DNA of 64,000 nt from Bacterioplanoides sp. SCSIO 12839 (lineage in GTDB: Bacteria > Pseudomonadota > Gammaproteobacteria > Pseudomonadales > Oceanobacteraceae), in contig NZ_CP073745.1 of assembly GCF_024397975.1 (NCBI RefSeq), positions 1,018,501 through 1,082,500 on the forward strand, given 5' to 3'. The notes beneath the pieces were generated by a model. That model had not been told where the DNA came from. It was given only the letters and a program-made list of their open reading frames with translations, and searched no databases. Below, piece by piece: positions 1 to 9,349 of this stretch; position 1 is the first letter of the stretch; each line of letters begins with the position of its first letter. The position numbers and the translations under genes are program-made.

Positions 1-1737
1 ATCGTTGATGAACACACCGGCCGTACCATGCCGGGTCGTCGCTGGAGTGAAGGTCTGCACCAAGCGGTTGAAGCTAAAGAAGGTGTTCAGATCCAGGCCG
101 AGAGCCAAACACTGGCTTCGACGACTTTCCAGAACTACTTCCGCTTATATAACAAACTGGGCGGCATGACGGGTACCGCTGATACCGAAGCCTTTGAATT
201 TCATCAAATCTATGCGTTGGATGTTGTGGTTATTCCAACCAATAAGCCGATTCAGCGTATCGACTATAACGATGTTATTTATGCCACTCAGCGTGAAAAA
301 TACGATGCGGTTGTGGAAGAAATTCGTGAAGTGATTGCACAACAACGTCCTGTTTTGGTGGGTACCGCGTCGATTGAATCATCTGAATATATCTCTCAGG
401 TACTGCAAAAAGCGAAAGTGCCTCACAATGTATTAAACGCGAAAGAAAATGCTCGTGAAGCTGAGATCATTGCTCAGGCCGGTCGTCCGGGAGCGGTGAC
501 CATTGCGACCAATATGGCAGGCCGTGGTACCGATATTATGTTGGGTGGTAACTGGGAAGCTGAAGTTGCTGAGCTGAACGAGCCATCACAACAACAGATC
601 GATCAGATCCGTTCGGAGTGGCAGGTTCGTCATGATGGTATTTTAGAAGCCGGTGGTTTGCATATCATTGGTACCGAACGCCATGAATCGCGTCGTATTG
701 ATAACCAGCTACGTGGTCGTTCTGGTCGTCAGGGTGATGCCGGTTCAACGCGTTTCTTCCTGTCGCTGGAAGACAGCCTGATGCGTATCTTTATGTCTGA
801 GCGCATGCGCGGCATGATGCAGGCACTGGGCATGAAGGACGGTGAGTCGATCGAACATAAGATGGTCACCAATGCCGTCGAAAAAGCTCAGCGCAAAGTG
901 GAAGGCCGTAACTTCGATATTCGTAAGCAGCTGCTGGAGTACGATGATGTCGCAAACGATCAGCGCCGTGTTGTTTACGAGCAACGTAATGACCTGATGG
1001 CGATGGAAGATATTTCGGGTGTGATCGCTAATATCCGTCAGGATGTTGTGGCAGATGCTATCGATAGCTATATTCCGCCTCAAAGTCTCTCCGAGCAATG
1101 GGATATCGCTGGTCTTGAGGCACACCTGAAAGCGGAGTTTGATATTGAACTGCCGGTTCAGCAGTGGCTGGATACAGAAGAAAAACTGTATGAAGAGCCG
1201 CTACGAGAACGTATTCTGGAAAGCATCCAGAAAGCGTACGAAGATAAAGAAGCGGCGGTGGGTGCTGGCCCAATTCGTATGTTCGAGAAGCAGGTGATGC
1301 TGCAGATTCTTGATAACCTATGGAAAGAGCATCTGGCAACTATGGATCATCTGCGTCAGGGGATTCACCTGCGTGGCTATGGTCAGAAAAACCCTAAGCA
1401 GGAATATAAACGTGAATCTTTCACTCTGTTCCAGGAACTGCTGAAAAATATTAAACACGAAACCATCCGTATTTTATCTCATGTGAAAGTGCGTGAAGAA
1501 GAGGAGGTTCGTGAAATGGAAGAGCAACGTCGTGCTCAGGCTGAAGCGCAAGCGCAACAGGCGAATTATCAGCATGACGAAGCAGCTTCAGCCATTACCG
1601 GCGAAAAGCCTCAGGAAAAGGCTGAAGAGGAAACGGCACAACCGTTTACGCGTGATGGGCAAAAGGTTGGCCGTAATGACCCATGTCCATGTGGCTCTGG
1701 TAAAAAATACAAACATTGTTGCGGCAAGCTGAATTAA
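1..1737 (+). CDS. secA: Preprotein translocase ATPase SecA (3' part)
   Basis: SecA is the cytoplasmic ATPase that drives unfolded preproteins through SecYEG. The reading frame is open from base 1, so the N-terminal part, with the first nucleotide-binding motifs, lies outside the window. Visible are the second helicase half, with NMAGRGTDI and the [19 protein letters not shown] arginine-finger region, then the scaffold and wing domains. The C-terminus is a Glu/Ala/Gln-rich linker followed by the zinc-binding [14 protein letters not shown] motif that contacts SecB. A strong intrinsic terminator follows, so argJ is probably transcribed separately. Identification is certain; only the 5' end is missing. 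Confidence 0.98.
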   Translation: MVDEHTGRTMPGRRWSEGLHQAVEAKEGVQIQAESQTLASTTFQNYFRLYNKLGGMTGTADTEAFEFHQIYALDVVVIPTNKPIQRIDYNDVIYATQREKYDAVVEEIREVIAQQRPVLVGTASIESSEYISQVLQKAKVPHNVLNAKENAREAEIIAQAGRPGAVTIATNMAGRGTDIMLGGNWEAEVAELNEPSQQQIDQIRSEWQVRHDGILEAGGLHIIGTERHESRRIDNQLRGRSGRQGDAGSTRFFLSLEDSLMRIFMSERMRGMMQALGMKDGESIEHKMVTNAVEKAQRKVEGRNFDIRKQLLEYDDVANDQRRVVYEQRNDLMAMEDISGVIANIRQDVVADAIDSYIPPQSLSEQWDIAGLEAHLKAEFDIELPVQQWLDTEEKLYEEPLRERILESIQKAYEDKEAAVGAGPIRMFEKQVMLQILDNLWKEHLATMDHLRQGIHLRGYGQKNPKQEYKRESFTLFQELLKNIKHETIRILSHVKVREEEEVREMEEQRRAQAEAQAQQANYQHDEAASAITGEKPQEKAEEETAQPFTRDGQKVGRNDPCPCGSGKKYKHCCGKLN

Positions 1738-1781
1738 GGTTCCTGAGTCTGTTAATAGACTTTAATGCAAACAGTGTTTGA

Positions 1782-1815
1782 AAATATGCAGCCGATTGGC
1801 TGCATATTTGTTTTT
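1782..1815 (+). terminator. Intrinsic terminator after secA
   Basis: A perfect 12-bp stem (arms 1782-1793 and 1798-1809) with a 4-nt loop is followed by a T-rich tract. It starts 45 bp after the secA stop codon. Confidence 0.85.
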
Positions 1816-1825
1816 AATATAGACA

Positions 1826-1936
1826 GAATATCGCTATTGATATTTTTCTCTCGCCGCTCAGAAGCGACATCCCTGTCGCTGCTGAGCTAACGCAACATCC
1901 ATGTTGCTGCTGCGAAAAACATCAATACCGCTATTC
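1826..1936. repeat. Structured palindromic repeat, copy 1
   Basis: The outer imperfect arms (about 1826-1850 and 1912-1936) are inverted repeats. They enclose two hairpins: AGCGACA-TCCC-TGTCGCT at 1863-1880 and GCAACAT-CC-ATGTTGC at 1892-1907. Copies 2 and 3 lie at 3209-3321 and 3383-3488. The stem sequences differ between copies, but the ACATCC..TGT hairpin tip and the T-rich outer arm ends recur. The argJ promoter would have to lie in or very near this element. Confidence 0.7.
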
Positions 1937-1977
1937 TTTGCGTTAACGAAAAAACGCATCGAAAAGAAGAGATAAAA

Positions 1978-3195
1978 ATGGCTGTTAATTTCGAAGTATT
2001 TAAAGATTTCTGTGCCGTTGATGGCATTAAAATGGGCATCACTCAGGCAGGTGTTCGTTACCCAAACCGTGACGATATGGTGTTGTTTGAATTAGCGGAA
2101 GGCAGTCGTACCGCAGGTGTTTTTACTCAGAATGCTTTTTGTGCAGCTCCCGTCACAATTTGTAAAAAGCATCTTGAATTAACCGAGCCGCGTTATTTAT
2201 TAATTAATACCGGCAATGCCAATGCCGGTACCGGTCCGGAAGGTTATCAGAATGCAGTGAGCAGCTGTGAGCTGGTCTCCGAAACCACAGGTTGTGATGC
2301 AGCCGAAGTTTTACCGTTCTCAACGGGTGTGATTGGTGAGCCGCTGGATATGACGGCTCTCGAACGTGGTGTACCGGCTGCATTTGCAGATTTAAATCAG
2401 GATAACTGGGCGCGTGCTGCGTCCGGTATTATGACGACTGATACGCTGCCTAAAGGTTTCAGCACCCAGGCTGAGATTGAAGGTATTAATACAACCGTGA
2501 CGGGTATCTCTAAAGGTGCGGGTATGATTATGCCGAATATGGCGACCATGCTGGGCTTTATTGCTACTGATGCTGCGGTTGAAAAGTCAGTTTTGCAGAG
2601 CTGGTGTAAACAGTTAGCAGACGCTTCGTTTAACCGCATTACGATTGACGGCGATACCTCCACGAACGACTCCTGTTTATTAATCGCGACGGGCCAATCC
2701 GAGCTTGAAATTACTGATGCTGGTAGCGAAGCCGGGAAGCAGTTATTTGTTGTATTAAAAGATGCGTTCCAAAAACTGGCGCAGGCGATTGTTCGAGATG
2801 GTGAAGGGGCAACGAAATTTGTCACCGTGGATGTGTCATCCGCGGCGAGCCAGAAAGAAGCATTGGATGTAGCCTATACCGTTGCACATTCTCCACTGGT
2901 AAAAACCGCGCTGTTTGCTTCAGATGCAAATTGGGGCCGTATTCTGGCGGCGGTTGGTCGTAGTGGCGTTGAAAACTTTGACCTCGAAAAAGTACAGATT
3001 TATCTGGATGATGTACAAATTGTTGAAAATGGTGGCCGTTGTGCTTCTTACACAGAAGAAGCGGGCGCGGCTGTTTTTGCACAAAGTGAATTTGCGATCC
3101 GTATTCAGTTAGGACGTGGCGATATTCAGGAAACTTTGTGGACAACGGATTTGTCACATGAATATGTCTCTATTAATGCGGATTATCGTTCTTAA
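1978..3195 (+). CDS. argJ: Bifunctional glutamate N-acetyltransferase / amino-acid acetyltransferase ArgJ
   Basis: ArgJ transfers acetyl from N-acetylornithine to glutamate, recycling the acetyl group in arginine synthesis; bifunctional forms also use acetyl-CoA. At 405 aa it has the normal family length. The autoprocessing site is seen in KGAGMIMPNMATMLGF, where the Thr of the ATML motif becomes the N-terminal nucleophile of the beta chain. The C-terminus has the usual family ending with SINADYRS. The start ATG at 1978 follows AAGAAGAGATAAAA. The secA-argJ-mutT order matches Pseudomonas. Palindromic repeats flank the gene on both sides, so it is probably monocistronic. Confidence 0.97.
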   Translation: MAVNFEVFKDFCAVDGIKMGITQAGVRYPNRDDMVLFELAEGSRTAGVFTQNAFCAAPVTICKKHLELTEPRYLLINTGNANAGTGPEGYQNAVSSCELVSETTGCDAAEVLPFSTGVIGEPLDMTALERGVPAAFADLNQDNWARAASGIMTTDTLPKGFSTQAEIEGINTTVTGISKGAGMIMPNMATMLGFIATDAAVEKSVLQSWCKQLADASFNRITIDGDTSTNDSCLLIATGQSELEITDAGSEAGKQLFVVLKDAFQKLAQAIVRDGEGATKFVTVDVSSAASQKEALDVAYTVAHSPLVKTALFASDANWGRILAAVGRSGVENFDLEKVQIYLDDVQIVENGGRCASYTEEAGAAVFAQSEFAIRIQLGRGDIQETLWTTDLSHEYVSINADYRS

Positions 3196-3208
3196 TTAAT
3201 GATATTTC

Positions 3209-3321
3209 CGGGTAAATCGGGATAGCTTTTCTTCCACACCCATCACAATCGCCATCCATAGCTCTGGTGATGGGCACGCAACATCCTGTTGCTGTTTCAG
3301 AAAAGTATCCCAATTTACCCG
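3209..3321. repeat. Structured palindromic repeat, copy 2
   Basis: Outer arms at 3209-3232 and 3299-3321 pair with a few mismatches (GGGTAAAT.GGGATA..TTTTCT type). Inside are a CCCATCAC/GTGATGGG hairpin (3239-3246 with 3267-3274) and GCAACA-TCC-TGTTGC (3278-3292). The architecture is that of copy 1 but the stems have different sequences. It lies 13 bp after argJ. Confidence 0.7.
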
Positions 3322-3382
3322 CTGATTACCTTTATTTAGATACATGCCGATAGTAATAGTGTCGGATCGAAGTTAACTAAGT

Positions 3383-3488
3383 ATTGAAACAGAGTTATTT
3401 TTAAAAGCAGAAACAGGATGTTTCGGTAGGATCGTCAGCACATGGATGTGCTGTCCGATCCGGCGGCTAAAAATAACTGTGTTTTAAT
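3383..3488. repeat. Structured palindromic repeat, copy 3
   Basis: Outer arms at 3383-3408 and 3465-3488 share the GTTATTTTTA core as inverted repeats. Inside are GAAACA-GGA-TGTTTC (3410-3424) and a long hairpin, GGATCG at 3429-3434 with CGATCC at 3456-3461, tipped by AGCACAT-GG-ATGTGCT (3437-3452). The tip is the reverse complement of the ACATCC tip in copy 1. The element ends 24 bp before the chosen mutT start, so any mutT promoter overlaps it. Together copies 2 and 3 fill most of the 317-bp argJ-mutT gap. Confidence 0.7.
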
Positions 3489-3512
3489 GCTCTGTAATTG
3501 AATAATCGGATT

Positions 3513-3923
3513 ATGAAAGAAGTCCATGTTGCAGTCGCGGTGGCTGTTGTTAATGAAGCCGAAGTATTAATTGCCAAACGCCCAGATGATAAACATCAGG
3601 GTGGCTTGTGGGAGTTTCCGGGTGGCAAAGTAGAATTTGGTGAAACGGTTACCGCAGCGTTGGTACGGGAACTCGATGAAGAAGTTGCGTTATCAACCGC
3701 AGAAAGTAATATGACGGAGCTGATGCAGATTCCGTTTGAATATCCGGATAAAAAAGTTTTTCTGGATGTGTACTGGGTTGAAGTGGGTGTGAACGATGCC
3801 TTGTTAGCCCACGGCGCAGAGGGGCAGGAAGTACGTTGGGTGAAAGCCCATCAGTTGGCTGATTTTCAGTTTCCGGCCGCCAATCAACCAATCCTCGATG
3901 CCATTATACAGCGTCTGAGTTGA
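3513..3923 (+). CDS. mutT: 8-oxo-dGTP pyrophosphohydrolase MutT
   Basis: This Nudix hydrolase cleanses the nucleotide pool of oxidised dGTP and so prevents A:T to C:G transversions. The Nudix box runs from GGKVEFGE through RELDEEVAL. The final box Gly is Ala here, while the REuxEE metal-binding core is intact. The frame is open upstream to a TTG at 3498, but the ATG at 3513 (136 aa, MKEVHVAVA) fits E. coli MutT better. No strong Shine-Dalgarno is visible. It follows argJ as in Pseudomonas and converges on the next gene with a 22-bp gap. Confidence 0.9.
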   Translation: MKEVHVAVAVAVVNEAEVLIAKRPDDKHQGGLWEFPGGKVEFGETVTAALVRELDEEVALSTAESNMTELMQIPFEYPDKKVFLDVYWVEVGVNDALLAHGAEGQEVRWVKAHQLADFQFPAANQPILDAIIQRLS

Positions 3924-3945
3924 GCCTTTTGGTTTATCGCGCTGA

Positions 3946-4311
3946 TTATTCAAACATCGTCAGAAATGGCCATAGCATCAGGGCAATAATAAATCCGATA
4001 CCTAAGGCAACCGCGATAAAGTCGGTAGGTCTTTGTAGTAATCGTTGTGGCCAGGGCTGAATATCACCGTTGCGCAGTTTTTCTTCAAATTCTGCGCGTA
4101 ATGTAATCTGCCGCTGTTGCTGACTCTCCAGAATAAGCTTGCGAACCTCGTCAAATTCTTCGTTATTTCTTAACCAGATGGCCGCTAACGAAATACCCCA
4201 GCGGCCTGCGTGAGTTTCATAAAAATCCACATCATGCTGTTCCAGAAGTTCACGAATCTGGTCGGCTTCTTCCTCTGAAACACCGTTTAAACGAAATAAT
4301 AATTTAGCCAT
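3946..4311 (-). CDS. Small membrane-anchored protein, DUF6164-like
   Basis: This 121-aa protein of unknown function begins MAKLLFRLNGV, with a predicted soluble alpha/beta part of about 95 residues. An acidic stretch of that part (EEEADQIRELLEQHDVDF) resembles a small ligand- or partner-binding module. A single C-terminal membrane helix (FIAVALGIGFIIALMLWPFL) anchors it. The sequence pattern recalls the family I know as DUF6164, common in marine gammaproteobacteria; that assignment is from memory. It is divergent from the GntR regulator and convergent with mutT. Confidence 0.75.
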   Translation of the reverse strand: MAKLLFRLNGVSEEEADQIRELLEQHDVDFYETHAGRWGISLAAIWLRNNEEFDEVRKLILESQQQRQITLRAEFEEKLRNGDIQPWPQRLLQRPTDFIAVALGIGFIIALMLWPFLTMFE

Positions 4312-4454
4312 ATCGCATCGATTGAGAGTTATTGGTTTCGACAGTTATTAGTTGCAAGCAGTGAATAACCTAATTGTAACAGCTGCTTGCTTTAAGGGGG
4401 GAATTTGGCGAGACTTCCTGTACTCACCAAAAAGCATAAAAAAGAATAACGACA

Positions 4455-5315
4455 ATGGCAAAAACCCTGCCGGATCAGATTGCTGATCTGTTTATTGCTC
4501 TGATTTTTACGGGCGAACTGAAACCTGGCGACAAGCTCCCACCTGAAAGGCAGCTGGCAGAACTCTTATCGGTCGATCGCACTTCATTGAGAATGGCTTT
4601 GAGAACGCTTGGCCGTATGAATGCTGTCCACAGTGTCCAGGGGTCTGGTATCCGCGTGTGTGATATGAATCGTGATATGGGGCTGGACTTTATGGATAAT
4701 TTGTACCGGATTCCGGAGCTGGAATTAGGTGGGGATTTCTTATTATCCGGCCTTGAGTTATTTAATCGGGCTATTCCAACAGCGATTAAACTGGCGCTGG
4801 AGAAGCGTTTGGCTGCCGCCAGATCCGGTGAGACCACGATTGAGAATGACAACCGTCTGTTAACCATGATTCAGGATATGTACCAGGCTCTGGAGCAGGG
4901 AGAAGATCTGAAAACGCTGGCAAAAATGGATGTTGCTTATATTGATACTTTGATGGCTGCTACTGGCAATCAAGTTCTGCAGGCTTCGGCGAACAGTTCC
5001 CGACGTATCCGTTTACTGCTCACAGAAAAACTGTTTGAGTTGATCACAGTGAAAAAACATCTGTCATTTCAGGTGGGGATGTTGATGAAAGCGCGTAAGA
5101 TGGAAGAGAACATTGATGTTCTGATCGCTGAATATCTGGCCTATATTGAGCAGCTGACACAACCGTTATACGAGCATCTGCGCAGCATTTCGGCGAACCC
5201 GAGATTATCCAGTTCGCCGTTAAAGAATGATCGCAATATCAGAAGTTGGCAGCAGGTTCTGGCTGGTCCTGACGCACCGCCAGAGCGCGTACCGCTAGTA
5301 AAACCAATCCGCTGA
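4455..5315 (+). CDS. GntR-family (FadR/FCD-like) transcriptional regulator
   Basis: The N-terminal winged helix-turn-helix (about residues 1-70) contains the GntR signature GELKPGDKLPPERQLAELLSV, with R-TSLRMALRTLG as the recognition region. The roughly 200-residue all-helical C-terminal part resembles FadR/FCD effector domains, but no convincing metal-ligand set is obvious and the effector is unknown. At 286 aa it is slightly long because of a Pro-rich tail (about residues 250-286). That tail is encoded in DNA that also encodes the C-terminus of Lnt on the other strand, a 77-bp tail-to-tail overlap. An inverted repeat (GCAAGCAG/CTGCTTGC, 4354-4390) upstream may be its own operator. Confidence 0.8.
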   Translation: MAKTLPDQIADLFIALIFTGELKPGDKLPPERQLAELLSVDRTSLRMALRTLGRMNAVHSVQGSGIRVCDMNRDMGLDFMDNLYRIPELELGGDFLLSGLELFNRAIPTAIKLALEKRLAAARSGETTIENDNRLLTMIQDMYQALEQGEDLKTLAKMDVAYIDTLMAATGNQVLQASANSSRRIRLLLTEKLFELITVKKHLSFQVGMLMKARKMEENIDVLIAEYLAYIEQLTQPLYEHLRSISANPRLSSSPLKNDRNIRSWQQVLAGPDAPPERVPLVKPIR

Positions 5316-6813
5316 AAACAAACAGTGGCCACAGGCCAAAACGCATATAAGGGGTTTGGCCCTGACGCATCTCAGCCACACCGGTTAGTGTTGCTTTCTG
5401 GTTAACCGGCAGTTTATTGATAATTTCACCTTTGTGATTCACCAAGGCCGTGATGCCGGTATTGGTTGAACGCAACAAATATCGTTGGGTTTCCAACGAA
5501 CGCATCTGCGCTAATGCCATATGTTGTTTAGGACCTAAAGAGTCGCCAAACCAGGCATCATTGCTGACCGTAACCAGCATATCAGCTTGTTTTGCCATTT
5601 CTCTGACCAACTGTGGGTAGGCAATTTCATAACAAATATAAGGCGCGATTAAAAAGAGTTGCTCTTCGTTGCCTGAATATTTACCCACTTTTAATAATGA
5701 CTGGTCTGACTGGCCGTGCAGGAAACTCGACATTTCCAGATCAAAAAATGGAATCAGGCCACGAATCATTTCCTGTAGTGGTACAAACTCACCAAAGGGA
5801 ACCAGTTGTTGTTTGTGGTAAATGCCATCACCATAACCACGCGCAATAAGACTGTTGTGAAATTCTCCGGCCAATGGTGTGCCTTGAGGGTGACGATAGG
5901 GAATACCGGTAATCAAGGTTGTCTTGTGCTGTTGTGCTTCTCGTGAGAATGAATCCAGATATGGCTGAAACTGGTCCAGGAAGATGGTGACAGCGGTTTC
6001 AGGCCACAGCACCAGGTCGGCATCCCAGTGCTGTCGGGTTTGATTGTAATAGCTATTGATTGTTGGGTTGACCATTTCTCGTAGCCATTTTTTGTCTTGT
6101 GCAACATTCCCCTGTACGGCGGCTACCTTTAATTCACCGGATTTTTCCGTCCATTCAACGTTCTGTAATAACAGCCCAACAGGCCACAACAGGAGCATGA
6201 AACAATAAACAGGCTGGCGTGTCTGCCAGCTTTGATATAGCGCTGTGATACTCAGCAGTAATAATACTGAGATGCCATAGCTGCCGATGACCGGTGCCCA
6301 ACCCGACAGCCAGCTGAACAGATGCGCATCGCCTGCGAATAACCAGGGGAAACCGGTCATAAACCAGCTACGGAACCATTCATGTAAAAACCAGAATACC
6401 GGAATGCTGAGCCAGGCCAGATGGTGGGCAAAATATTTCTGTCGCAAGGCAAACCAGAAGGCCGGGAAGGTTGCCAGGAATCCGGCAAACAACCCGATCA
6501 ATAATACGGCTAAGGGAGCCGGGGTGCCGCCATGGTCATGCATACTGACATAGATCCAGGAAACGCCGGTTGAAAACTTACCAAAGCTGAACCACCAGGT
6601 ACGTGCGAATGCTTGTTTAACTGTTGTGCTATTCCAGATGACATAAACAAATACGATGAGGCTGATCAGGCCAACAGGCCACCATAACAAAGGAGCCAGT
6701 GCTGCAGGAAAAAGCGCCCCTGCACTGAACAAAATCAACGGCAGCAACCATCGGTGCTGACTGTGGCCTGAAGAAAGTTGTGTAGCGGAAAAGCTGGTGA
6801 GTAACTGCGACAT
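5239..6813 (-). CDS. lnt: Apolipoprotein N-acyltransferase Lnt
   Basis: Lnt adds the third acyl chain to the N-terminal Cys of lipoproteins in the inner membrane. About six hydrophobic helices occupy the first 200 residues, followed by a periplasmic nitrilase-fold domain. Its catalytic Glu is in WPETAV, the Lys in the YHKQQLVPFGEFVPL segment and the Cys in APYICYEIAYP. The frame also allows a GTG start two codons upstream (6819), which an AGGG Shine-Dalgarno spaces better; ATG at 6813 gives 524 aa. It is the last gene of the miaB-phoH-ybeY-corC-lnt operon. The 96-bp gap from corC holds a small hairpin (6849-6871) without a T-run. Confidence 0.95.
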   Translation of the reverse strand: MSQLLTSFSATQLSSGHSQHRWLLPLILFSAGALFPAALAPLLWWPVGLISLIVFVYVIWNSTTVKQAFARTWWFSFGKFSTGVSWIYVSMHDHGGTPAPLAVLLIGLFAGFLATFPAFWFALRQKYFAHHLAWLSIPVFWFLHEWFRSWFMTGFPWLFAGDAHLFSWLSGWAPVIGSYGISVLLLLSITALYQSWQTRQPVYCFMLLLWPVGLLLQNVEWTEKSGELKVAAVQGNVAQDKKWLREMVNPTINSYYNQTRQHWDADLVLWPETAVTIFLDQFQPYLDSFSREAQQHKTTLITGIPYRHPQGTPLAGEFHNSLIARGYGDGIYHKQQLVPFGEFVPLQEMIRGLIPFFDLEMSSFLHGQSDQSLLKVGKYSGNEEQLFLIAPYICYEIAYPQLVREMAKQADMLVTVSNDAWFGDSLGPKQHMALAQMRSLETQRYLLRSTNTGITALVNHKGEIINKLPVNQKATLTGVAEMRQGQTPYMRFGLWPLFVFSGLVLLAVRALAVRQDQPEPAANF

Positions 6814-6909
6814 AATCACCGCAACCCTGAGTTAGAAGATGAGAGTCTGAAGGCTATGTAGCACAGCCTTCGTTTATTATTTCGTCGAGTTGACGATTCA
6901 GTAGCCCGC

Positions 6910-7755
6910 TCAGGATTCCGGAACGGGTGTCACTTCCAGCAGGTTGATCTGGCGGCTGGTGCCATTCACAACTTTAAAGTTCCATTGATCGATCAAAATA
7001 TTCTCATCACACTCTGGCACACGGCCAAAGTGGTGCACGACAATACCGCCGATGGTATCGAAATCCTGATCACCAAAACGTGTGTTGAAGTGTTCGTTAA
7101 AGTCGTCGATGGAAGTCAGGGCTTTGACCATGGTGATCCCTTCTTCGACTTCTTTAATCATGCTGTCGTCTTCATCGAAGTCGTGTTCGTCTTCGATTTC
7201 ACCAACAATTTGTTCCAGCACGTCTTCAATGGTGACTAAACCGGCAACACCACCAAATTCATCAACAACAATTGCCATGTGATTCCGTGTGGCGCGAAAT
7301 TCCTGCAGTAAAACGTTCAGACGTTTGCTTTCTGGCACAAACGTGGTCGGGCGTAAGACTTCTTTCAGACGGAATTCTTCACGGTTTTCGTTAAGGATTA
7401 ATGGCAGCAGGTCTTTAGCAAGCAAAATTCCCAGAACTTCGTCCTGGTCGTCTCCCATGACCGGGAAGCGCGAGTGAGCGGAGTCAATAATCTGTGGCAG
7501 GTAGTCTTTCAGGGAGTCGTTCAGATTGATCGATATCATCTGCGAGCGTGGAATCATAATGTCACGTACCTGCATTTCAGAAACCTGCAGGGCGCCTTCC
7601 AGAATCGCTAATGTTTCATTGTCGACGATGCTGCGTTGGGCGGCTTCACGAACAATATCTTTAATGTCCTGACGGCTTTGAGGGTCGTCAGAGAATAAAT
7701 CGGTGAGTTTTTCAAGCCAGCTTTTCTGCTGGCTACTCGGTCGGTCTTCGCTCAT
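6910..7755 (-). CDS. corC: CBS-domain protein CorC (YbeX) of the HlyC/CorC family
   Basis: This 281-aa cytosolic protein is linked to magnesium/cobalt efflux and, in E. coli, to ribosome and Lnt-related physiology. An acidic linker leads into two CBS domains. The first runs around VRDIMIPRSQMISINLND; the second contains the VVDEFGGVAGLVTIEDVLE signature. A CorC/HlyC transporter-associated domain follows at the C-terminus (about residues 195-275, FDTIGGIVVHHFGRVPE). It starts 27 bp after ybeY and precedes lnt, the standard arrangement. Confidence 0.95.
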   Translation of the reverse strand: MSEDRPSSQQKSWLEKLTDLFSDDPQSRQDIKDIVREAAQRSIVDNETLAILEGALQVSEMQVRDIMIPRSQMISINLNDSLKDYLPQIIDSAHSRFPVMGDDQDEVLGILLAKDLLPLILNENREEFRLKEVLRPTTFVPESKRLNVLLQEFRATRNHMAIVVDEFGGVAGLVTIEDVLEQIVGEIEDEHDFDEDDSMIKEVEEGITMVKALTSIDDFNEHFNTRFGDQDFDTIGGIVVHHFGRVPECDENILIDQWNFKVVNGTSRQINLLEVTPVPES

Positions 7756-7782
7756 AGATGTATATGACTCGGTGTTAGAGAC

Positions 7783-8286
7783 TCAGTGGTCCTCAGAATA
7801 TGGGTCGTCGAATTCCAACTCAGCGAGAATCTGACGCTCCAGATTTTCCATAATTTCAGCTTCGTCATCCTTTATATGGTCGTAACCTAATAAATGCAAG
7901 CAGCCATGAACCACCATGTGTGCCCAATGGGCCTGGCTGGTTTTGCCTTGCTCGGACGCTTCTTGTTCAACCACCGGGACAGCAATGATCAGGTCGCCTA
8001 GCAGAGGAATCGGGACTTCTGGTGGCGCTTCAAACGGAAACGACAACACATTGGTCGGTTTGTTTTTACCGCGATATTCATGATTGAGCTGCTGGCTTTC
8101 CGGGTTGTCGACCAGGCGAATGGTCAGTTCCGGTTCGTCAAAGCGGCAGCGGCCCAACAGTGCTGCGTTAGCCCATTGAGTCAGGGATGCTTCATCCGGC
8201 AGGGCAGGATGATCGATCACTTCATCAGCAATCTGTACATCCAAAAACAGATCCATTTCGCTCTCAGGCGTGCTGGAATCAGTCAT
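7783..8286 (-). CDS. ybeY: Endoribonuclease YbeY (rRNA maturation factor)
   Basis: YbeY is a zinc metalloprotein needed for 16S rRNA 3' end processing and 70S quality control. The zinc motif is visible as [11 protein letters not shown] near residue 130, together with the conserved NVLSFPFE segment. The open frame extends upstream to 8370 inside phoH. ATG at 8286 overlaps the phoH stop in the 8-bp sequence ATGACTGA and gives a normal 167 aa, so it is the likely, translationally coupled start. The acidic C-terminus is ordinary for the family. Confidence 0.95.
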   Translation of the reverse strand: MTDSSTPESEMDLFLDVQIADEVIDHPALPDEASLTQWANAALLGRCRFDEPELTIRLVDNPESQQLNHEYRGKNKPTNVLSFPFEAPPEVPIPLLGDLIIAVPVVEQEASEQGKTSQAHWAHMVVHGCLHLLGYDHIKDDEAEIMENLERQILAELEFDDPYSEDH

Positions 8287-9349
8287 CGGCCTGCTCGTTT
8301 CTGCGTTGTTGACGACGTTCACGTTCTTCCTGCTTTTCCAGTTCGTCATGCTTGTCGTAAGCATCGACAATTTTCTGAACCAATGGGTGACGCACCACGT
8401 CCTGATTGTTAAATCGGGTCACGCCAATGCCATCGACGCCATCAAGCACGCTTAGGCCGTGCTTTAAGCCAGAATAAACGCCGCGCGGCAAATCCACCTG
8501 AGTCACGTCACCAGTGATCACCGCTTTGGAGCCAAAGCCCACCCGCGTCAGAAACATCTTCATCTGTTCTTTGGTGGTGTTTTGGCTTTCATCCAGAATC
8601 ACAAACGAATGGCTCAGAGTACGGCCACGCATATAGGCCAGAGGAGCCACTTCAATCACGTTGCGTTCCATCAGTTTACTGACCTGCTCAAAGCCGAGCA
8701 TTTCATACAGGGCGTCGTAAAGCGGGCGCAAATATGGGTCAATCTTCTGGGCCAGATCACCGGGTAAAAAGCCCAGTTTTTCACCGGCTTCTACCGCTGG
8801 GCGTACCAGCAGGATACGCTTCACTTCGTCACGCATTAATGACTCAACCGCGGCAGCAACCGCCAGGAAGGTTTTACCGGTACCGGCCGGGCCGATACCA
8901 AAGTTGATGTCGTACTGGCGAACTCGTTCCAGATATTCCAGCTGGTGAGGACCGCGTGGTTTGATCAAGGCTTGTGGCGTTTTAATCACACCAGATTGCT
9001 GTCCTTTTTTTACCTGAGCGTAGGCCGCTTCAGCGGCGTCTTCCTGCAGGAATAAATGGATCAAATCTGGTGTGATATCAGTGCCGTTGTGAGTCTCTTT
9101 ATACAGACGCTGAATTAAGTGCGCCGCACGTTTGGAGGCTTTGGGGCTGCCTTCCAGTTTAAACTGAGCACCACGATTGTAGATAGTCAGCTGGAAGTGA
9201 TCGGCAATTTGACGAATATGGCTGTCCAGATTGCCACACAAATTGGCTAATCGCTGTGCGTCATCTGGCTCCAGAGTAAACCGGGTGCTGTGCACATTTT
9301 TAGTTGCTTCGACGTTGTCATTGGCTGGGTCGTGAGTTTCGGTCGCCAT
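8279..9349 (-). CDS. ybeZ: PhoH-like ATPase (YbeZ)
   Basis: This 356-aa cytoplasmic ATPase works with YbeY in rRNA and RNA metabolism. The Walker A motif is [15 protein letters not shown] and Walker B is [11 protein letters not shown]. The N-terminal region (about residues 20-110) is the KH-like extension found in YbeZ proteins. Its Arg/Gln-rich basic tail ([14 protein letters not shown]) is typical. It starts within the miaB stop (TAATG), so the two are coupled, and its own stop overlaps ybeY. Confidence 0.95.
   Translation of the reverse strand: MATETHDPANDNVEATKNVHSTRFTLEPDDAQRLANLCGNLDSHIRQIADHFQLTIYNRGAQFKLEGSPKASKRAAHLIQRLYKETHNGTDITPDLIHLFLQEDAAEAAYAQVKKGQQSGVIKTPQALIKPRGPHQLEYLERVRQYDINFGIGPAGTGKTFLAVAAAVESLMRDEVKRILLVRPAVEAGEKLGFLPGDLAQKIDPYLRPLYDALYEMLGFEQVSKLMERNVIEVAPLAYMRGRTLSHSFVILDESQNTTKEQMKMFLTRVGFGSKAVITGDVTQVDLPRGVYSGLKHGLSVLDGVDGIGVTRFNNQDVVRHPLVQKIVDAYDKHDELEKQEERERRQQRRNEQADD

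Noticed and set aside
2397-2825. 142-codon minus-strand frame inside argJ
   Set aside because: Antisense shadow of argJ; no Shine-Dalgarno or family-like sequence.
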